A stretch of 64,000 nt of DNA from Mauremys mutica (GCF_020497125.1 NC_059084.1:32084203-32148202); one strand, 5' to 3'. Numbered from the stretch's first letter, positions 1 to 10,748 are shown. A program made the numbers and translations. Notes: a model not told the origin generated them from the sequence alone.

Positions 1-330
1 AAAGGGCAGTTTTGAGGGAGCAGAAACAATGAAAACTGAAAGAGGGTTGTGTGGGACAAAAGGAAGAGATGTGCAAAACCACCACATGTTTTTGAAAAAG
101 GGTGGATGTGTTAGATGAAAGCATAGTCACAAATAAAATGCTGATCCATGAGGAACTGGAGGCCTTCAGGATTCCTTCACTGGCCTCTTAAGGATATTAA
201 GAAGAAGCTTTATGGAAGAGAGAAAAAAGAACTGAAGGGATTGCTATATTGAGATATTGTATCAGTCCATTACTTATCATGGCAAAAGCTCAAGATACAA
301 GTAATACAGTAACTAACTTATACTGTACTG
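1..330. other. Intergenic, no gene seen
   Basis: AT-rich sequence with no long reading frame and no recognisable repeat, up to the hAT MITE. Bases 323-330 are the left copy of that element's target duplication. Confidence 0.5.
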
Positions 331-630
331 CAGGGGTCGGCAACCTTTCAGAAGTGGTGTGCTGAGTCTTCACTTATTCACTCTAATTTAAGGTTTTGCT
401 TGCCAGTAATACATTTTAACGTTTTTAGAAGGTCTCTTCCTTTGTCTATAATATATAACTAAACTATTGTTGTATGTAAAGTAAATAAGGTTTCAAAATG
501 TTTAAGAAGCTTCATTTAAAATTAAATTAAAATGCAGAGCCTCCCAGATGGTGGCCAGGACCTGGGCAGTGAGAGTGCCACTGAAAATCAGCTTGTGTGC
601 CGCCTTCGGCACATAGGTTGCCTACCCCTG
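331..630. mobile_element. Non-autonomous hAT MITE with perfect 8-bp target duplication
   Basis: A 300-bp element bounded by inverted ends: caggggtcggcaacct on the left, and caggggtaggcaacct when the right end is read on the - strand. Both sides carry the 8-bp direct repeat ctgtactg (323-330 and 631-638), the length that hAT transposases generate. The interior is AT-rich and codes for nothing, so the element must have been mobilised by an enzyme encoded elsewhere. The perfect duplication suggests a fairly recent insertion. Confidence 0.88.
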
Positions 631-638
631 CTGTACTG

Positions 639-2911
639 TTTTACCAAAAAGAATGGGAGAGTAGATTCCAAAAACATATGGCTTAGGGAGGTAAAGCAAG
701 GAAACCACATTGCTCCCCCAAAATGAACCCTATTATTAAAACAAGTGAAGACTTAAGAATTCTAGGACTTACTGTGGGCTACTCTAGAATTCTGAATGAA
801 GTAGCAAAAGAGCAAGTAGGGTATCTAGCAGAAGTATATTTACACTTCTGTTTGGAGTGAATATACCTTCATCAGACCTTGAGCCCTCTATTCACATACA
901 GGCAGCAGAAGTACAAGCTTCCTCAAACTACTCCAGCCATGTGCTTCCAATCTGACCCATATAGCCCTCCAGTCTCAATAGGACTGTGCAATCTTTGGTC
1001 TTCCTGCTGGAACTGATAATTAGGTTGCACGTTATGATGATGATTTTCTGATAGACATGTTCAGGAACTAGACTGATATCATTTAACTTAATACAGTGCA
1101 CTGAATAGCTATGAGATGTAGATGGGTTTTGGTCACTGCCAAAATGAACGTAGCAGATGAGGAAACTAGCATGAGAGCTCCGGCGATTTCGGCTGGGCAG
1201 CAACAAATAAACATGTGTTGAGTCTCAAGGTTTGTCAATTTAGATAAAAGTGTGGATGTTTATCTGAACCTATGAAGGGGTTACCCTTCCTCTAGTTGGT
1301 CCTCTTGTATGCTGCCTCCAGTGGCAATAAAATCTTTCCCCTTACTACTAAGATGACAGTTGTTTCAGAAAGAATAGTCTTCAAGGGAAGGCTCCTCTCT
1401 ACTTTCCTCAGGAGCAGCTGGACTAGGTGTGAGGTCTTGCTGTCTCTCCACTAGACCCTGTTTACTTAACATTACATTTGGTACTCTACTTTGATTAGAC
1501 CCAGAAGATGATGTTCTCATGGGAAAAGCCACTTACCCTTTGAAAAGAAAGATCTGTTCTGCTTCGGAACTTCCCAGATAAACATGGTTCAATCTGAGAT
1601 ACCTTTCAAGGCAAATCCTCACACCATAGCTAAAAGTGAGCAACAGCTGGGCCCGGTTGAGACTTTGGGTGTGGCCACATCCTATTATGATAACATTTTT
1701 AAGTGCCCATCACTGTGGCATCTGAGCTCATGTGGTTTAAATTAAGATATTGGTGATTTTAATGAGAAAGTAGGAAGATGAGGGATCATTTGGGAGGTAA
1801 GGCTGAGTTTCACTTTTTTTTTCTTTAAAGATTCAAATAAGTCTTCATTTTGTGAGATGGGGCAGTTTCATATTTGCTTGTCCGCTTTTATTACAATTTT
1901 GAAACATGCATTTATGTATTTGATTTGTACTGTGTGCAAACACAAATCAAGGAGTAATGGTTGTCTTCCTGCAAAGGATGCCTGTTACTGAAGCCTAAAC
2001 AGAGATGGTTCTGTTTTGCTGAGCAGCCCCTCCTTCTACTTCATTAGGCTCTACTTTGTCCTGTATCTCTGAGTGCACTAATAGGGCTGAAAGTGGAAAT
2101 TACTCTTTCTGGTATTTCCTTTTTTGTGTGGCATTTTTACTGCTGGCAATATGTAAAGTTTAAGAATCCTGGCTAAGAAGCCTGGGCTAACTGACCTTTT
2201 TACCCTTCTCTCTTTCCTAATGATAGACATTGTAGAAAGTTGTACTGAAGTGTCTGCTCTGGGGAATCGGAGTAAATATATTAGGGCTGCAAAGAACTAC
2301 ATAGACTTGAGATTACATCTGTTCTATACTCTATGCTGGGCTGGGGAAGGGTATATAGGTGGATTTGGAAAAAGGATCTTGAGTTCTGTTGTTAGCCTGA
2401 CTTGAGAGAAACTGCTTAGTTTGTCAGGGGTAATGGTAGACTTTTGAAGCTGTGTGCACAGCCCATTTGTAGTTGAATGCTACCAAAGAATGTGACACGG
2501 AAGGTCAATAATAGCAATATAGGATAATAGCTTACTCATGTGGGAATTAAACTAAGGTGTCTTGTCCACTTTTCCTAACGCTTCACTAAAATCTACTCTA
2601 CATCAGTTTTTATACCCTCTCAACACACTACGATCTGAGTGCTGTACAGTACTGTATTAAGCAACACGACTAATATCCATCACATATGGATTAAATGATG
2701 TTCAGTCTTGAGTGATTGGCGAAATAACTGTATTAAATTATAAAACATACTTAAAAGGCAAATTAATTTTTTGTTAAAGAAAATGACTTGCTACAATGAG
2801 TTGAATAAGATGACTAATGATTAAATATCTGTAGCTTTATATGTGTACTGACTCAGTCCTCAGAAAGATTAAATAGACCCTCCCCAATTCTGATAATGCT
2901 AAATAAACAAA
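639..2911. other. Intergenic, no gene seen
   Basis: About 2.3 kb of AT-rich single-copy-looking sequence. Reading frames are all short and do not resemble known proteins. I see no conserved exon, RNA gene or clear repeat. Confidence 0.45.
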
Positions 2912-2912
2912 C

Positions 2913-2946
<34 letters not shown>

Positions 2947-2953
2947 TTTATCC

Positions 2954-2987
<34 letters not shown>

Positions 2988-3017
2988 GTATATATAATGT
3001 GTATATATATGTATATT
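2912..3017. repeat. Compound (AT)n/(AG)n microsatellite
   Basis: A run of AT dinucleotides passes into about nine AG dinucleotides, then a second AT tract interrupted by gtatat units. Low-complexity sequence of this kind often differs in length between individuals. Confidence 0.95.
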
Positions 3018-3123
3018 GTTATAGTACTCATTGTAGTAACCTCATTTACAAATACTGTACTTTTGGTTTACTACAGTTTGCAACAACTTTTTGCAACCTG
3101 TTAATATATTTTATTAAATCTTA

Positions 3124-3421
3124 GGCCTGGTCTACACTAGGGGGCGGGGTTTGAACTAAGGTACGCAAGTTCAGCTACGCGAATAGCGTAGCTGAACTCG
3201 AAGTACCTTAGTTCGAAGTACTTACCTGTCCTCACGGCCGTGGGATCGAAGTCCGCGGCTCCCCCGTCGACTCTGCCACCGCCGTTCGCGGTGGTGGAGT
3301 TCCGGAGTCGACGGGAGCGCGTTCGGAGTTCGATATATCGCGTCTAGATGAGACGCGATATATCGAACTCCGAGAAGTCGATTGCTACCCGCCGACCCGG
3401 GCGGGTAGTATGGACGTACCC
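3124..3421. mobile_element. Harbinger-type palindromic MITE (TTA target)
   Basis: Inverted ends (ggcctggtctacacta on the left; gggtacgtccatacta on the - strand at the right) lie between TTA trinucleotides at 3121-3123 and 3422-3424, as expected for the TWA target of PIF/Harbinger transposons. The interior is rich in CpG and contains two long hairpins, around 3160-3215 and around 3325-3375 (a 20-bp stem ggagttcgatatatcgcgtc with a short loop). A related copy lies in opposite orientation at 60674-60900. The superfamily is inferred from the ends and target only. Confidence 0.7.
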
Positions 3422-3634
3422 TTAGTGACATTTACAATGCTCAGTTGGGTTACTGGCATGCATCTCTTTATAATTCTTCTGGGTACAGAACATAAACAGA
3501 ACAGCAATTGCAGATTTAAAAACTGGTAATTTTACCACAGAAGTTAACTAGATTTTTGTTCCAAGACACAAGAAGTATGTCACTCTTCCAAAACTGATCT
3601 GTCAGAGATAGTGATCACCTGCCAATGGTTATTC

Positions 3635-3737
3635 ATCTCCCAGAGGATTACAGACAGAAGTCATTCCTTCAACATAATTCTAAGGCTTTTACTCTTTGCT
3701 GTGTGTCTCAGGCACTGGTTCTGCCTCACCCTCCACA
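3635..3737 (+). repeat. Left 103-bp direct repeat flanking the Gypsy element
   Basis: This segment recurs at 10749-10851, just beyond the other LTR, with only two differences that I could find (acagac/gcagac and caggca/cagcca). It starts at atctcccagagg and ends at cctccaca. Three extra bases, cca (3738-3740), separate it from the LTR. Its role as a long target duplication is discussed in the findings. Confidence 0.85.
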
Positions 3738-3740
3738 CCA

Positions 3741-4543
3741 TGTCAGGGGTCTCACCCCCACTTGGAGCTATTGGGTTCCAATATGGGGACCTGCATGGAC
3801 TTTTCTAAACTAAAATCCTAGTTTAGATCTGGTAAAAGCTGCCACCACCCAATAAGGTACGTGTATTGGGACACAGTCCTTCCCCAAAATCCTTGGGGAT
3901 CCCAAGAGCCCCAAATCCATGGAGTTCTTACACCCAGGAGAAATAAACCATTCCCCCCTGCTGCCTCCCCCCCCTCCCTTTTCCTTGGAGAGATACCGGG
4001 ATCCACTACAGAGGGATGCTTCCCTCCTCCCCTTTCCCTGAGAATCCACCCAAGGAAAGATCAACCAAGTCCTTTACAGAAAAGATTTATTAAAGACTAA
4101 AAAGAAAGTAATTGTCTCTGTAACCAAGATGGAACAATACACAGGGTCTAAACTTATCAATCTCTGGAGAGAATTCCCCCTCCTTTCTTTCTCAGTAAAA
4201 GCAATAACAGTACAGAATTAAAGAAATTCTATAGCAAAACACAGAATTGCAAATACAGAAATAAAAGTATAAGAATACTAGTTCCTTGCTAATACTCACT
4301 AGCTTGAATAGAAGAATTTATTGCAGAAACCTGGGAGGACTTGATTAAGATGTCTGGACTCCCTCAACTCCCAAGAAAGACTCTCTAAGAAAACAAAGAA
4401 CAGGAGAAAAAAAACTTCCCTCCACCGGGATTTGAAAATATCTTGTCCCTCATTGGTCCTCTGGTCAGGTGTCCACAGGTACTGCTTGTTAACCCTTTAC
4501 AGGTAGAAAAAAACCCTTAACCCGTAACTAACTGTTTATGACA
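3741..4543 (-). repeat. 3' LTR of the Gypsy element
   Basis: An 803-bp LTR bounded by tgtca and tgaca on the + strand, hence TG...CA. It matches 9934-10748 nearly throughout; differences include a short insertion in the other copy near 10400 and a length change close to the tgaca end. Small ORFs inside it are not genes. Confidence 0.9.
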
Positions 4544-4555
4544 CGCCCCCCAAAT
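4544..4555 (-). promoter_or_regulatory. Polypurine tract of the Gypsy element
   Basis: On the - strand the bases just before the 3' LTR read atttggggggcg. A purine run at this position is where plus-strand DNA synthesis starts in LTR retroelements. The call rests on position and composition. Confidence 0.65.
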
Positions 4556-4674
4556 CGCCAACAGTGGGAACCACTGGCGGTGATTTTCTCCTAGAACTGT
4601 AAAATAAACAGATTACTATAACACATGCAGTATTACATATACTACTAAGCATGTAAACATGTGAAGAACACTTT

Positions 4675-7293
4675 TTAACCACTTGATTCTGGGAAACTTT
4701 CACGAGAGAGTGTATCAGCAACTTTGCTGGAAGCTCCTGAAATGTGTTGAATTTCAAAATCAAAGTCTTGGAGAGCTAAGCTCCAGCGGAGAAGTTTCTT
4801 GTTGTTTCCCTTGTTAGTCTGAAGCCACTTTAGTGCAGCATGGTCGGTTTGTAGCTGGAACCGCCGTCCCCAAACGTATGGGCGTAGCTTTTCCAGGGCA
4901 TACACAATGGCATAACATTCTTTCTCACTGATGGACCAGTGGCTTTCCCTCTCAGACAGTTTTTTGCTGAGAAATACGACAGGACGGAAGTTGTGATCCC
5001 GTCCTTCCTGCATTAGAACTGCTCCTACCCCACGTTCAGATGCATCGGTGGTTACTAGGAAGGGTTTGTCAAAGTCCGGGGCCCTTAACACAGGGTCAGA
5101 CATGAGCGTCGCCTTAAGCTGGGTAAAGGCTTTCTGACACTCATCAGTCCACTTAACAGCATTTGGCTGCATTTTTCTGGTTAGATCAGTTAGTGGGGCA
5201 GCGATTTGGCTGTAGTGTGGTACAAATCGCCTGTAATATCCGGCCAAGCCTAAGAAGGATTGGACCTGTTTCTTTGACCGTGGGACAGGCCAGTTTTGGA
5301 TAGCCTCCACCTTGGCCTGTAGGGGGTTAATGGTTCCTCGACCCACCTGGTGCCCTAGGTAGGTCACTCTGTTTTGGCCTATTTGACACTTTTTGGCCTT
5401 AACAGTTAGTCCTGCCTGCCTGATGCTCTCAAAGACCGTTTCCAGGTGTTCTAGGTGTTCGGGCCATGAATCAGAAAAAATGGCCACATCATCGAGGTAG
5501 GCAACTGCACATTCTCCCAATCCTGCTAGTAGACCATCTACCAGCCTTTGGAAGGTGGCGGGTGCATTCCGCAGTCCGAACGGAAGCACATTAAATTCAT
5601 ACACCCCTGCATGGGTGATGAACGCAGATTTTTCTTTGGCGGGTTCATCTAGTGGTACTTGCCAGTACCCCTTGGTTAAATCTATTGTGGAGATGAACTG
5701 GGCACGTCCCAATTTCTCCAAGAGCTCATCGGTGCGTGGCATTGGGTAGTTGTCAGGGCGGGTTACCGCATTAAGCTTTCGGTAGTCCACGCAAAAGCTT
5801 ATTTCCCCATCTGGTTTGGGAACTAGAACCACTGGAGATGCCCATGCACTGGTAGAGGGGCGGATGATACCCATCTCCAGCATGTTTTCAATCTCCCGTT
5901 TTATAGCAACTTGGGCATGAGGTGACACCCAGTAGGGTGGGGTTCTAATCGGGTGAGCATTACCTGTGTCAATGGTGTGGTACGTTTGCTCAGTCCGTCC
6001 TGGGTTGGCTGAGAACAAAGGGCCGAAGTGAGTGCACAGCTCCTTGATCTGTTGCCGCTGTAGACGTTCCAGGGTTGTGGAGAGGGTCACCTCTTCCACA
6101 CCACCATTTCTTTTTCCTTCGTAGTAGACACCTTCAGGCCACTCAGCGTCATCTCCTCCCTGGGCTGTAAACTGACAGACCTGTAATTCTCTGGGGTAAA
6201 AGGGCTTTAAAGAGTTAACATGGTACACTTCAGGTTTTAAGGAGGAATTAGGAAATGCAATGAGGTAGTTAACAGCTCCCAGGCGCTCCTGGACCGTGAA
6301 TGGTCCTTCCCATGACGCTTCCATCTTATGGGCCTGTAGCGCCTTTAAGACCATGACCTGGTCTCCTACCTTGAAGGAACGCTCTCTGGTATGTCTATCA
6401 TACCAGACCTTTTGCTCTGCTTGAGCATCCTTTAGGTTCTCTTTAGCAAGGGCCAAAGAGTGTCGGAGGGTGTTTTGTAGGTTGCTTACAAAGTCCAGAA
6501 TGTTAGTTCCTGGAGAAGGCGTAAACCCCTCCCATTGTTGCTTCACCAACTGTAATGGCCTCTTAACCTCATGGCCATACACAAACTCGAATGGTGAGAA
6601 TCCTAAACTGGGATGTGGTACAGCCCTGTAGGCAAACAGCAATTGCTGCAACACTAGATCCCAATTATTAGAATGTTCATTTACGAATTTACGGATCATG
6701 GCCCCCAAAGTTCCATTAAACCTCTCCACCAGGCCATTGGTTTGGTGGTGGTACGGGGTGGCAACCAAATGATGCACCCCATGAGCTTCCCACAGGTCTT
6801 TCATGGTGCCTGATAGGAAATTTGTTCCCGAATCTGTAAGAATGTTGGAGGGCCAACCTACCCTGGCAAAAATGTCAGTTAAGGCCTGGCACACAGTTTT
6901 AGCCCTGGTGTTGCCTAGAGCTACTGCTTCCGGCCATCTGGTAGCAAAGTCCACAAAAGTCAGTATGTACTGCTTTCCTCTGGGGGTCTTCTTTGGGAAA
7001 GGACCCATAATATCCACAGCTACTCGCTGAAATGGGACCTCAATTATGGGAAGTGGTTGGAGAGGGGCCTTGACCTGATCTTGGGGTTTTCCTACCTTTT
7101 GGCATACCTCACAAGACCGGACGTAATTGGCAACCGCCTTGCCCATCCTCTCCCAGTCGAAGGACCTTCCCAACCTGTCTTTGCTTCGGTTCACCCCAGA
7201 ATGGCCACTGGGATGATCATGGGCTGAGCTTTTCCCGGTACTTAGTTGGAACCACCAACCGTTTTTGAGGATGCCAGCCTTCCTGGTGTCCAC
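4675..7293 (-). CDS. pol: Gypsy pol: integrase, reverse transcriptase, RNase H
   Basis: An 872-codon open frame. An HHCC zinc-binding region lies at about residues 27-64 (H27, H31, C61, C64). The integrase core has D94, D154 and E190, with the expected D-35-E spacing. A GPF-type module is near residue 330. Reverse transcriptase spans about 445-640 with the catalytic motif YLDD at 599-602, and RNase H about 745-865. The enzymes copy the element's RNA into DNA and insert it into the genome. Integrase preceding reverse transcriptase marks the Gmr1-like group. The natural start lies upstream: the frame that supplies the linker (7217-7783) overlaps this one and is joined to it only by a frameshift near 7235, so the ATG at 7293 is arbitrary. 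All catalytic residues I could check are present. Confidence 0.9.
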   Translation of the reverse strand: MDTRKAGILKNGWWFQLSTGKSSAHDHPSGHSGVNRSKDRLGRSFDWERMGKAVANYVRSCEVCQKVGKPQDQVKAPLQPLPIIEVPFQRVAVDIMGPFPKKTPRGKQYILTFVDFATRWPEAVALGNTRAKTVCQALTDIFARVGWPSNILTDSGTNFLSGTMKDLWEAHGVHHLVATPYHHQTNGLVERFNGTLGAMIRKFVNEHSNNWDLVLQQLLFAYRAVPHPSLGFSPFEFVYGHEVKRPLQLVKQQWEGFTPSPGTNILDFVSNLQNTLRHSLALAKENLKDAQAEQKVWYDRHTRERSFKVGDQVMVLKALQAHKMEASWEGPFTVQERLGAVNYLIAFPNSSLKPEVYHVNSLKPFYPRELQVCQFTAQGGDDAEWPEGVYYEGKRNGGVEEVTLSTTLERLQRQQIKELCTHFGPLFSANPGRTEQTYHTIDTGNAHPIRTPPYWVSPHAQVAIKREIENMLEMGIIRPSTSAWASPVVLVPKPDGEISFCVDYRKLNAVTRPDNYPMPRTDELLEKLGRAQFISTIDLTKGYWQVPLDEPAKEKSAFITHAGVYEFNVLPFGLRNAPATFQRLVDGLLAGLGECAVAYLDDVAIFSDSWPEHLEHLETVFESIRQAGLTVKAKKCQIGQNRVTYLGHQVGRGTINPLQAKVEAIQNWPVPRSKKQVQSFLGLAGYYRRFVPHYSQIAAPLTDLTRKMQPNAVKWTDECQKAFTQLKATLMSDPVLRAPDFDKPFLVTTDASERGVGAVLMQEGRDHNFRPVVFLSKKLSERESHWSISEKECYAIVYALEKLRPYVWGRRFQLQTDHAALKWLQTNKGNNKKLLRWSLALQDFDFEIQHISGASSKVADTLSRESFPESSG

Positions 7294-7783
7294 CAGAAAG
7301 AAGCTCTTTATATAAAAGTCCTTGTTCTACAACAAACCGGGATTGGTTAGAAGAGCTGAGAGGCGGTGGGTTGCTCCATGCCGCCGCCCAAGCTTTCTTA
7401 AGGCTGTCATCGGCTACCTGCTCAGTCTGGAACTGTTCCCTTGAGGCTGGAGACACCAGTTCCTCCATAGACTGTGGACTTGGGCTTGATCCCTCTGGAA
7501 GCGATGTAGGTGATGAGGTCGTTTCCGTTGACTGTGGACCGCTCTCCACTGGTGCACTAGGTGATATTTCAGGCTCTGGCTGAGCCTCTTGGGTAGGGTT
7601 GTCTGCTGTTTCTGCCAGTTCAGGCTCGTTGGTGCCCTCTGGCGGTGGAGTTGCCAGCGCTGGAGTAAGTGCTGACACTGGTTGTTCTTCCAGTTCCGGT
7701 TCTGGGACTGGAGGTACTATGGCTGCTGTAGTTGTTGGCATGGGATCCGGTTGCACCACCTCTGTCTGGGTCTCTGGTAACAC
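7217..7783 (-). pseudogene. Gypsy pol N-terminal linker, cut off by TGA and frameshift
   Basis: A 188-codon frame rich in Pro, Glu, Ser and Thr for its first 120 residues, followed by a short segment that leads into the integrase zinc-binding region. It is in the same frame as gag-protease (7832-9292) and is separated from it only by the TGA at 7832-7834 and a few codons. At its 3' end it overlaps the pol frame in a different phase. I read it as the central part of one gag-pol polyprotein that has been split. It has no independent start. Confidence 0.7.
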
Positions 7784-7831
7784 AGACGGGGTTTTGGTGG
7801 ATGGCTCAGGGACAGGGATGGGTTCGGCAGC

Positions 7832-9292
7832 TCATCTGGTTTGGCTGCGTGTAACCACTCCCACTGTTTTGGGGTGCTCAACTTGGTTGGCCAAGTCTTC
7901 CCTTATTAGCATGGGGATAGAATAATTGTCATAGACAGCAAAAGTCCACTTTCCTGACCAGCCCTTGTACTGGACAGGCAATTCTGCTGTAGGTAAGCTT
8001 ACAGATTTTGATATGAAGGGGTGGATTGTCACTTTGGCTTCCTGGTTGATGAATTTGGGGTCCACGAAGGCTCGGTGGATAGCTGACACATGTGCTCCAG
8101 TGTCTCTCCATGCGATAACCTCCTTTCCGTCCACTCTCAAAGTTTCCCTACGGTGTAAGGGTATTTGAGAGACATCTAGGTCTGGGTTTCTCTGGTGTGA
8201 AGGTGCAAGGAGTTGCACTCGGTTTAGGTTCTTTGGGCATTTGGCTTTGATATGCCCCAGTTCATTACATTTAAAACATCGCCCAGTTGACGGGTCACTG
8301 GGCCGATGAGGATTACAGGAGACTGGTGAGGTAGAAGAAGAGGTAGGTTGCGGCTGTCCTTGGGTTGTAGGTGTGGGCTTGATTGGTCCTCGATGGTAGG
8401 GTTTAGTGTCGGTGTGTACCCTGTGGGATTCGCTCCCCTTGACAGTAGCTTTCTTGTTCTCTGCTACTGCCATCCATTTGGCTCCAATCTCCCCTGCCTC
8501 AGTGAGATTTTTTGGTTTTCCATCTTGTATGTAGCGTGTAATGTCCTCAGGAACACCATCCAAGAACTGCTCCATCAGTATCAGGAGGTTTAGGTCGTCT
8601 ATGGATTTAACATTGGCTCCTGATAACCAGGAAAAATACTGCTTTTCAAGGTAGGAGGCGTGTTTTGGAAATGACACCTCTGGTTTCCATTTCTGGGCTC
8701 TGAAACGCTGACGGGCGTGATCAGGGGTTATGCCCATTCTGTATCTAGCCTTGGTTAGGAACAGTTTATAGTCGTTCATTTTGTCCTTAGGCATTTCAGC
8801 TGCCACCAGTAATAATTCTCCGCAGAGCTGTGACCTCAGCTCTACCATGTATTGGGGTTCAGGGATGCTGTACCCAATGCAGACCCTTTCAAAGTTTTCT
8901 AAGAAGGCCTCAACGTCATCACCTGTCCTGTAGGCGGGAAATTTTTTCCGAGCAGGTTGATCAGTAGTTGGAAGAGGGGTTGGATTGGCAGGATCATGCT
9001 GCTTAGCCTTTTCTAATTCCAGAGCCTGCCGGTGGGCCTCCCTCTGGATCTCCATTTCTCTGTCTTTTAACTGCATTTGTCTCATGTGCTCCGCCTCTTT
9101 GGCTTCCATGTCTCTCTTGTGGTCAGCCTGTTTGGCTTTTTCTTTTAGTTCCTCCCTGGCCATTTCTGCAGTACTCAGTTCCATCCGTCTTTGATGTTCT
9201 TTTTCTTTTTCTTCAGCCTCCAGCCTGGCCAGGTCGAGTTTGTCAATTGTTTCATCATTACTCATGATTGTGTGTCTTCTGGTGCTGGCCAC
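7832..9292 (-). CDS. gag: Gypsy gag with SCAN-like capsid, zinc knuckle and protease
   Basis: A 486-codon frame. Residues 20-100 are highly charged and likely form a coiled coil. Residues about 115-275 resemble the SCAN domain, with the hydrophobic pattern around LLILMEQFLDGVPEDI at about 236-251. A CX2CX4HX4C zinc knuckle lies at C339, C342, H347 and C352. An aspartic protease active site, DTGA, is at 397-400. Gag packages the element RNA and the protease would process the polyprotein. SCAN domains of vertebrate zinc-finger proteins are thought to derive from capsids of this retrotransposon group. The frame ends in TGA directly before the in-frame pol linker. The ATG at 9290-9292 is the first in frame, but a second ATG ten codons on is equally possible. 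Confidence 0.88.
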   Translation of the reverse strand: MASTRRHTIMSNDETIDKLDLARLEAEEKEKEHQRRMELSTAEMAREELKEKAKQADHKRDMEAKEAEHMRQMQLKDREMEIQREAHRQALELEKAKQHDPANPTPLPTTDQPARKKFPAYRTGDDVEAFLENFERVCIGYSIPEPQYMVELRSQLCGELLLVAAEMPKDKMNDYKLFLTKARYRMGITPDHARQRFRAQKWKPEVSFPKHASYLEKQYFSWLSGANVKSIDDLNLLILMEQFLDGVPEDITRYIQDGKPKNLTEAGEIGAKWMAVAENKKATVKGSESHRVHTDTKPYHRGPIKPTPTTQGQPQPTSSSTSPVSCNPHRPSDPSTGRCFKCNELGHIKAKCPKNLNRVQLLAPSHQRNPDLDVSQIPLHRRETLRVDGKEVIAWRDTGAHVSAIHRAFVDPKFINQEAKVTIHPFISKSVSLPTAELPVQYKGWSGKWTFAVYDNYSIPMLIREDLANQVEHPKTVGVVTRSQTR

Positions 9293-9933
9293 ACCCCTCT
9301 GCAGTCAGTGAACTGTCTGTGTTGCTTGCTTCAGTTCCTAACCCTGTCTATCATCGACTAAACAAAGAAAAATCAAATCTATTGTTTTGCAAATTGTGTT
9401 CTGCGGGAATGACTGTGCTTTTGACGGAGAAAGGAAAAAAAAATTTTTTCCCCCCTCCTCCCAAGAGCAAGACAAACCGGTTTAACCAGTGTCTCTCGCC
9501 CTTGCTAAGTAGCTCTCAGTATGGGGTCTCCTGAAACAAAGGCTTGTCAGAAAACCTTACCCCTCCTTTTCCTCCAAGGTGCTTTTTGAAGCAACCAGAA
9601 AGAAAACGAAAAGAAAAAATCCTTCTCTAACAAAGTATGTCAGAGGACTGTATTTCCTCCAGCTAAACCTAGCTGAAAAACTGCTCCAAAAAACAATCTT
9701 CCCCCTCCTTGCTCCCAAGAAGGTGGAAAACCTGTCTTGCAACTCTCTCTCGCAATTGCTAAGTACCCTCTCAGCAGGGTGTTCCTTGTAACAAAGCCTG
9801 GTTAGAAAAACTGTATTCCCTTCAGCCAACCTAGCTGAAACTCCTTCTAACCCTGAAAACTGCTTCAAAACTGCCTTTTGGTAGAAAAGCCTTGCCTCTG
9901 TATGGCTCTCAGGTTCGTCACCGCTGCCAACCA
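9293..9933 (-). other. Gypsy 5' leader with primer-binding site
   Basis: Untranslated region between the 5' LTR and gag. The - strand immediately after the LTR reads tggttggcagcggtgacg. A TGG directly after the LTR end is typical of a site paired with the 3' CCA of a tRNA primer; I do not name the tRNA. The frame at 9557-9934 has no recognisable protein similarity. Confidence 0.65.
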
Positions 9934-10748
9934 TGTCATAGGTCTCACCCCCACTTGGAGCTGTTGGGTTCCAATATGGGGACTTGCATGGACTTTCCTA
10001 AACTAAAATCCTAGTTTAGATCTGGTAAAAGCTGCCACCACCCAATAAGGTACGTGTATTGGGACACAGTCCTTCCCCAAAATCCTTGGGGATCCCAAGA
10101 GCCCCAAATCCATGGAGTTCTTACACCCAGGAGAAATAAACCATTCCCCCCTGCTTCCTCCCCTCTCCCTTTTCCTAGGAGAGATACCGGGATCCACTAC
10201 AGAGGGATGCTTCCCTCCTCCCCTTTCCCTGAGAATCCACCCAAGGAAAGATCAACCAAGTCCTTTACAGAAAAGATTTATTAAAGACTAAAAAGAAAGT
10301 AATTGTCTCTGTAACCAAGATGGAACAATACACAGGGTCTAAACTTATCAATCTCTGGAGAGAATTCCCCCTCCTTTCTTTCTCAGTAAAAGCAATAACA
10401 AAGAAATTCTATAGCAATTAACTATAGAAGTTAAAGAAATTCTATAGCAAAACACAGAATTGCAAATACAGAAATAAAAGTATAAGAATACTAGTTCCTT
10501 GCTAATACTCACTAGCTTGAATAGAAGAATTTATTGCAGAAACCTGGGAGGACTTGATTAAGATGTCTGGACTCCCTCAACTCCCAAGAGAGACTCTCTA
10601 AGAAAACAAAGAACAGGAGAAAAAAAACTTCCCTCCACCGGGATTTGAAAATATCTTGTCCCTCATTGGTCCTCTGGTCAGGTGTCCACAGGTACTGCTT
10701 GTTAACCCTTTACAGGTAGAAAAAAACCTTAACTAACTGTTTATGACA
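9934..10748 (-). repeat. 5' LTR of the Gypsy element
   Basis: An 815-bp LTR, TG...CA, the partner of 3741-4543. It would hold the promoter and polyadenylation signals. Compared with its partner it has an extra ~22-base imperfect duplication around 10400-10440 and lacks a few bases before the terminal tgaca. Confidence 0.9.

Larger units (their letters stand above)
3741..10748 (-). mobile_element. Gmr1-like Gypsy LTR retrotransposon, nearly complete
   Basis: A 7.0-kb retrotransposon on the - strand. Order in its own 5'-3' sense: 5' LTR (9934-10748), primer-binding region next to 9933, leader, gag with a SCAN-like capsid, zinc knuckle and aspartic protease (7832-9292), proline-rich linker (7217-7783), integrase then reverse transcriptase and RNase H (4675-7293), polypurine tract (4544-4555) and 3' LTR (3741-4543). 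Integrase before reverse transcriptase is the arrangement of Gmr1-type elements; most Gypsy elements have it last. An in-frame TGA and one frameshift break the polyprotein, so this copy is probably inactive. The LTRs differ by a handful of substitutions and small indels. Confidence 0.9.

Noticed and set aside
2912..3017. AT/AG tract as a CRISPR or regulatory array
   Set aside because: Plain dinucleotide repeats without spacers; a vertebrate genome would not carry a CRISPR array.
3222..3431. A 69-codon frame on the - strand
   Set aside because: It lies inside the palindromic MITE; no protein similarity.
9557..9934. A 125-codon frame in the Gypsy leader as an extra gene
   Set aside because: It overlaps the primer-binding region, has no recognisable domain and no matching feature in related elements that I know of.
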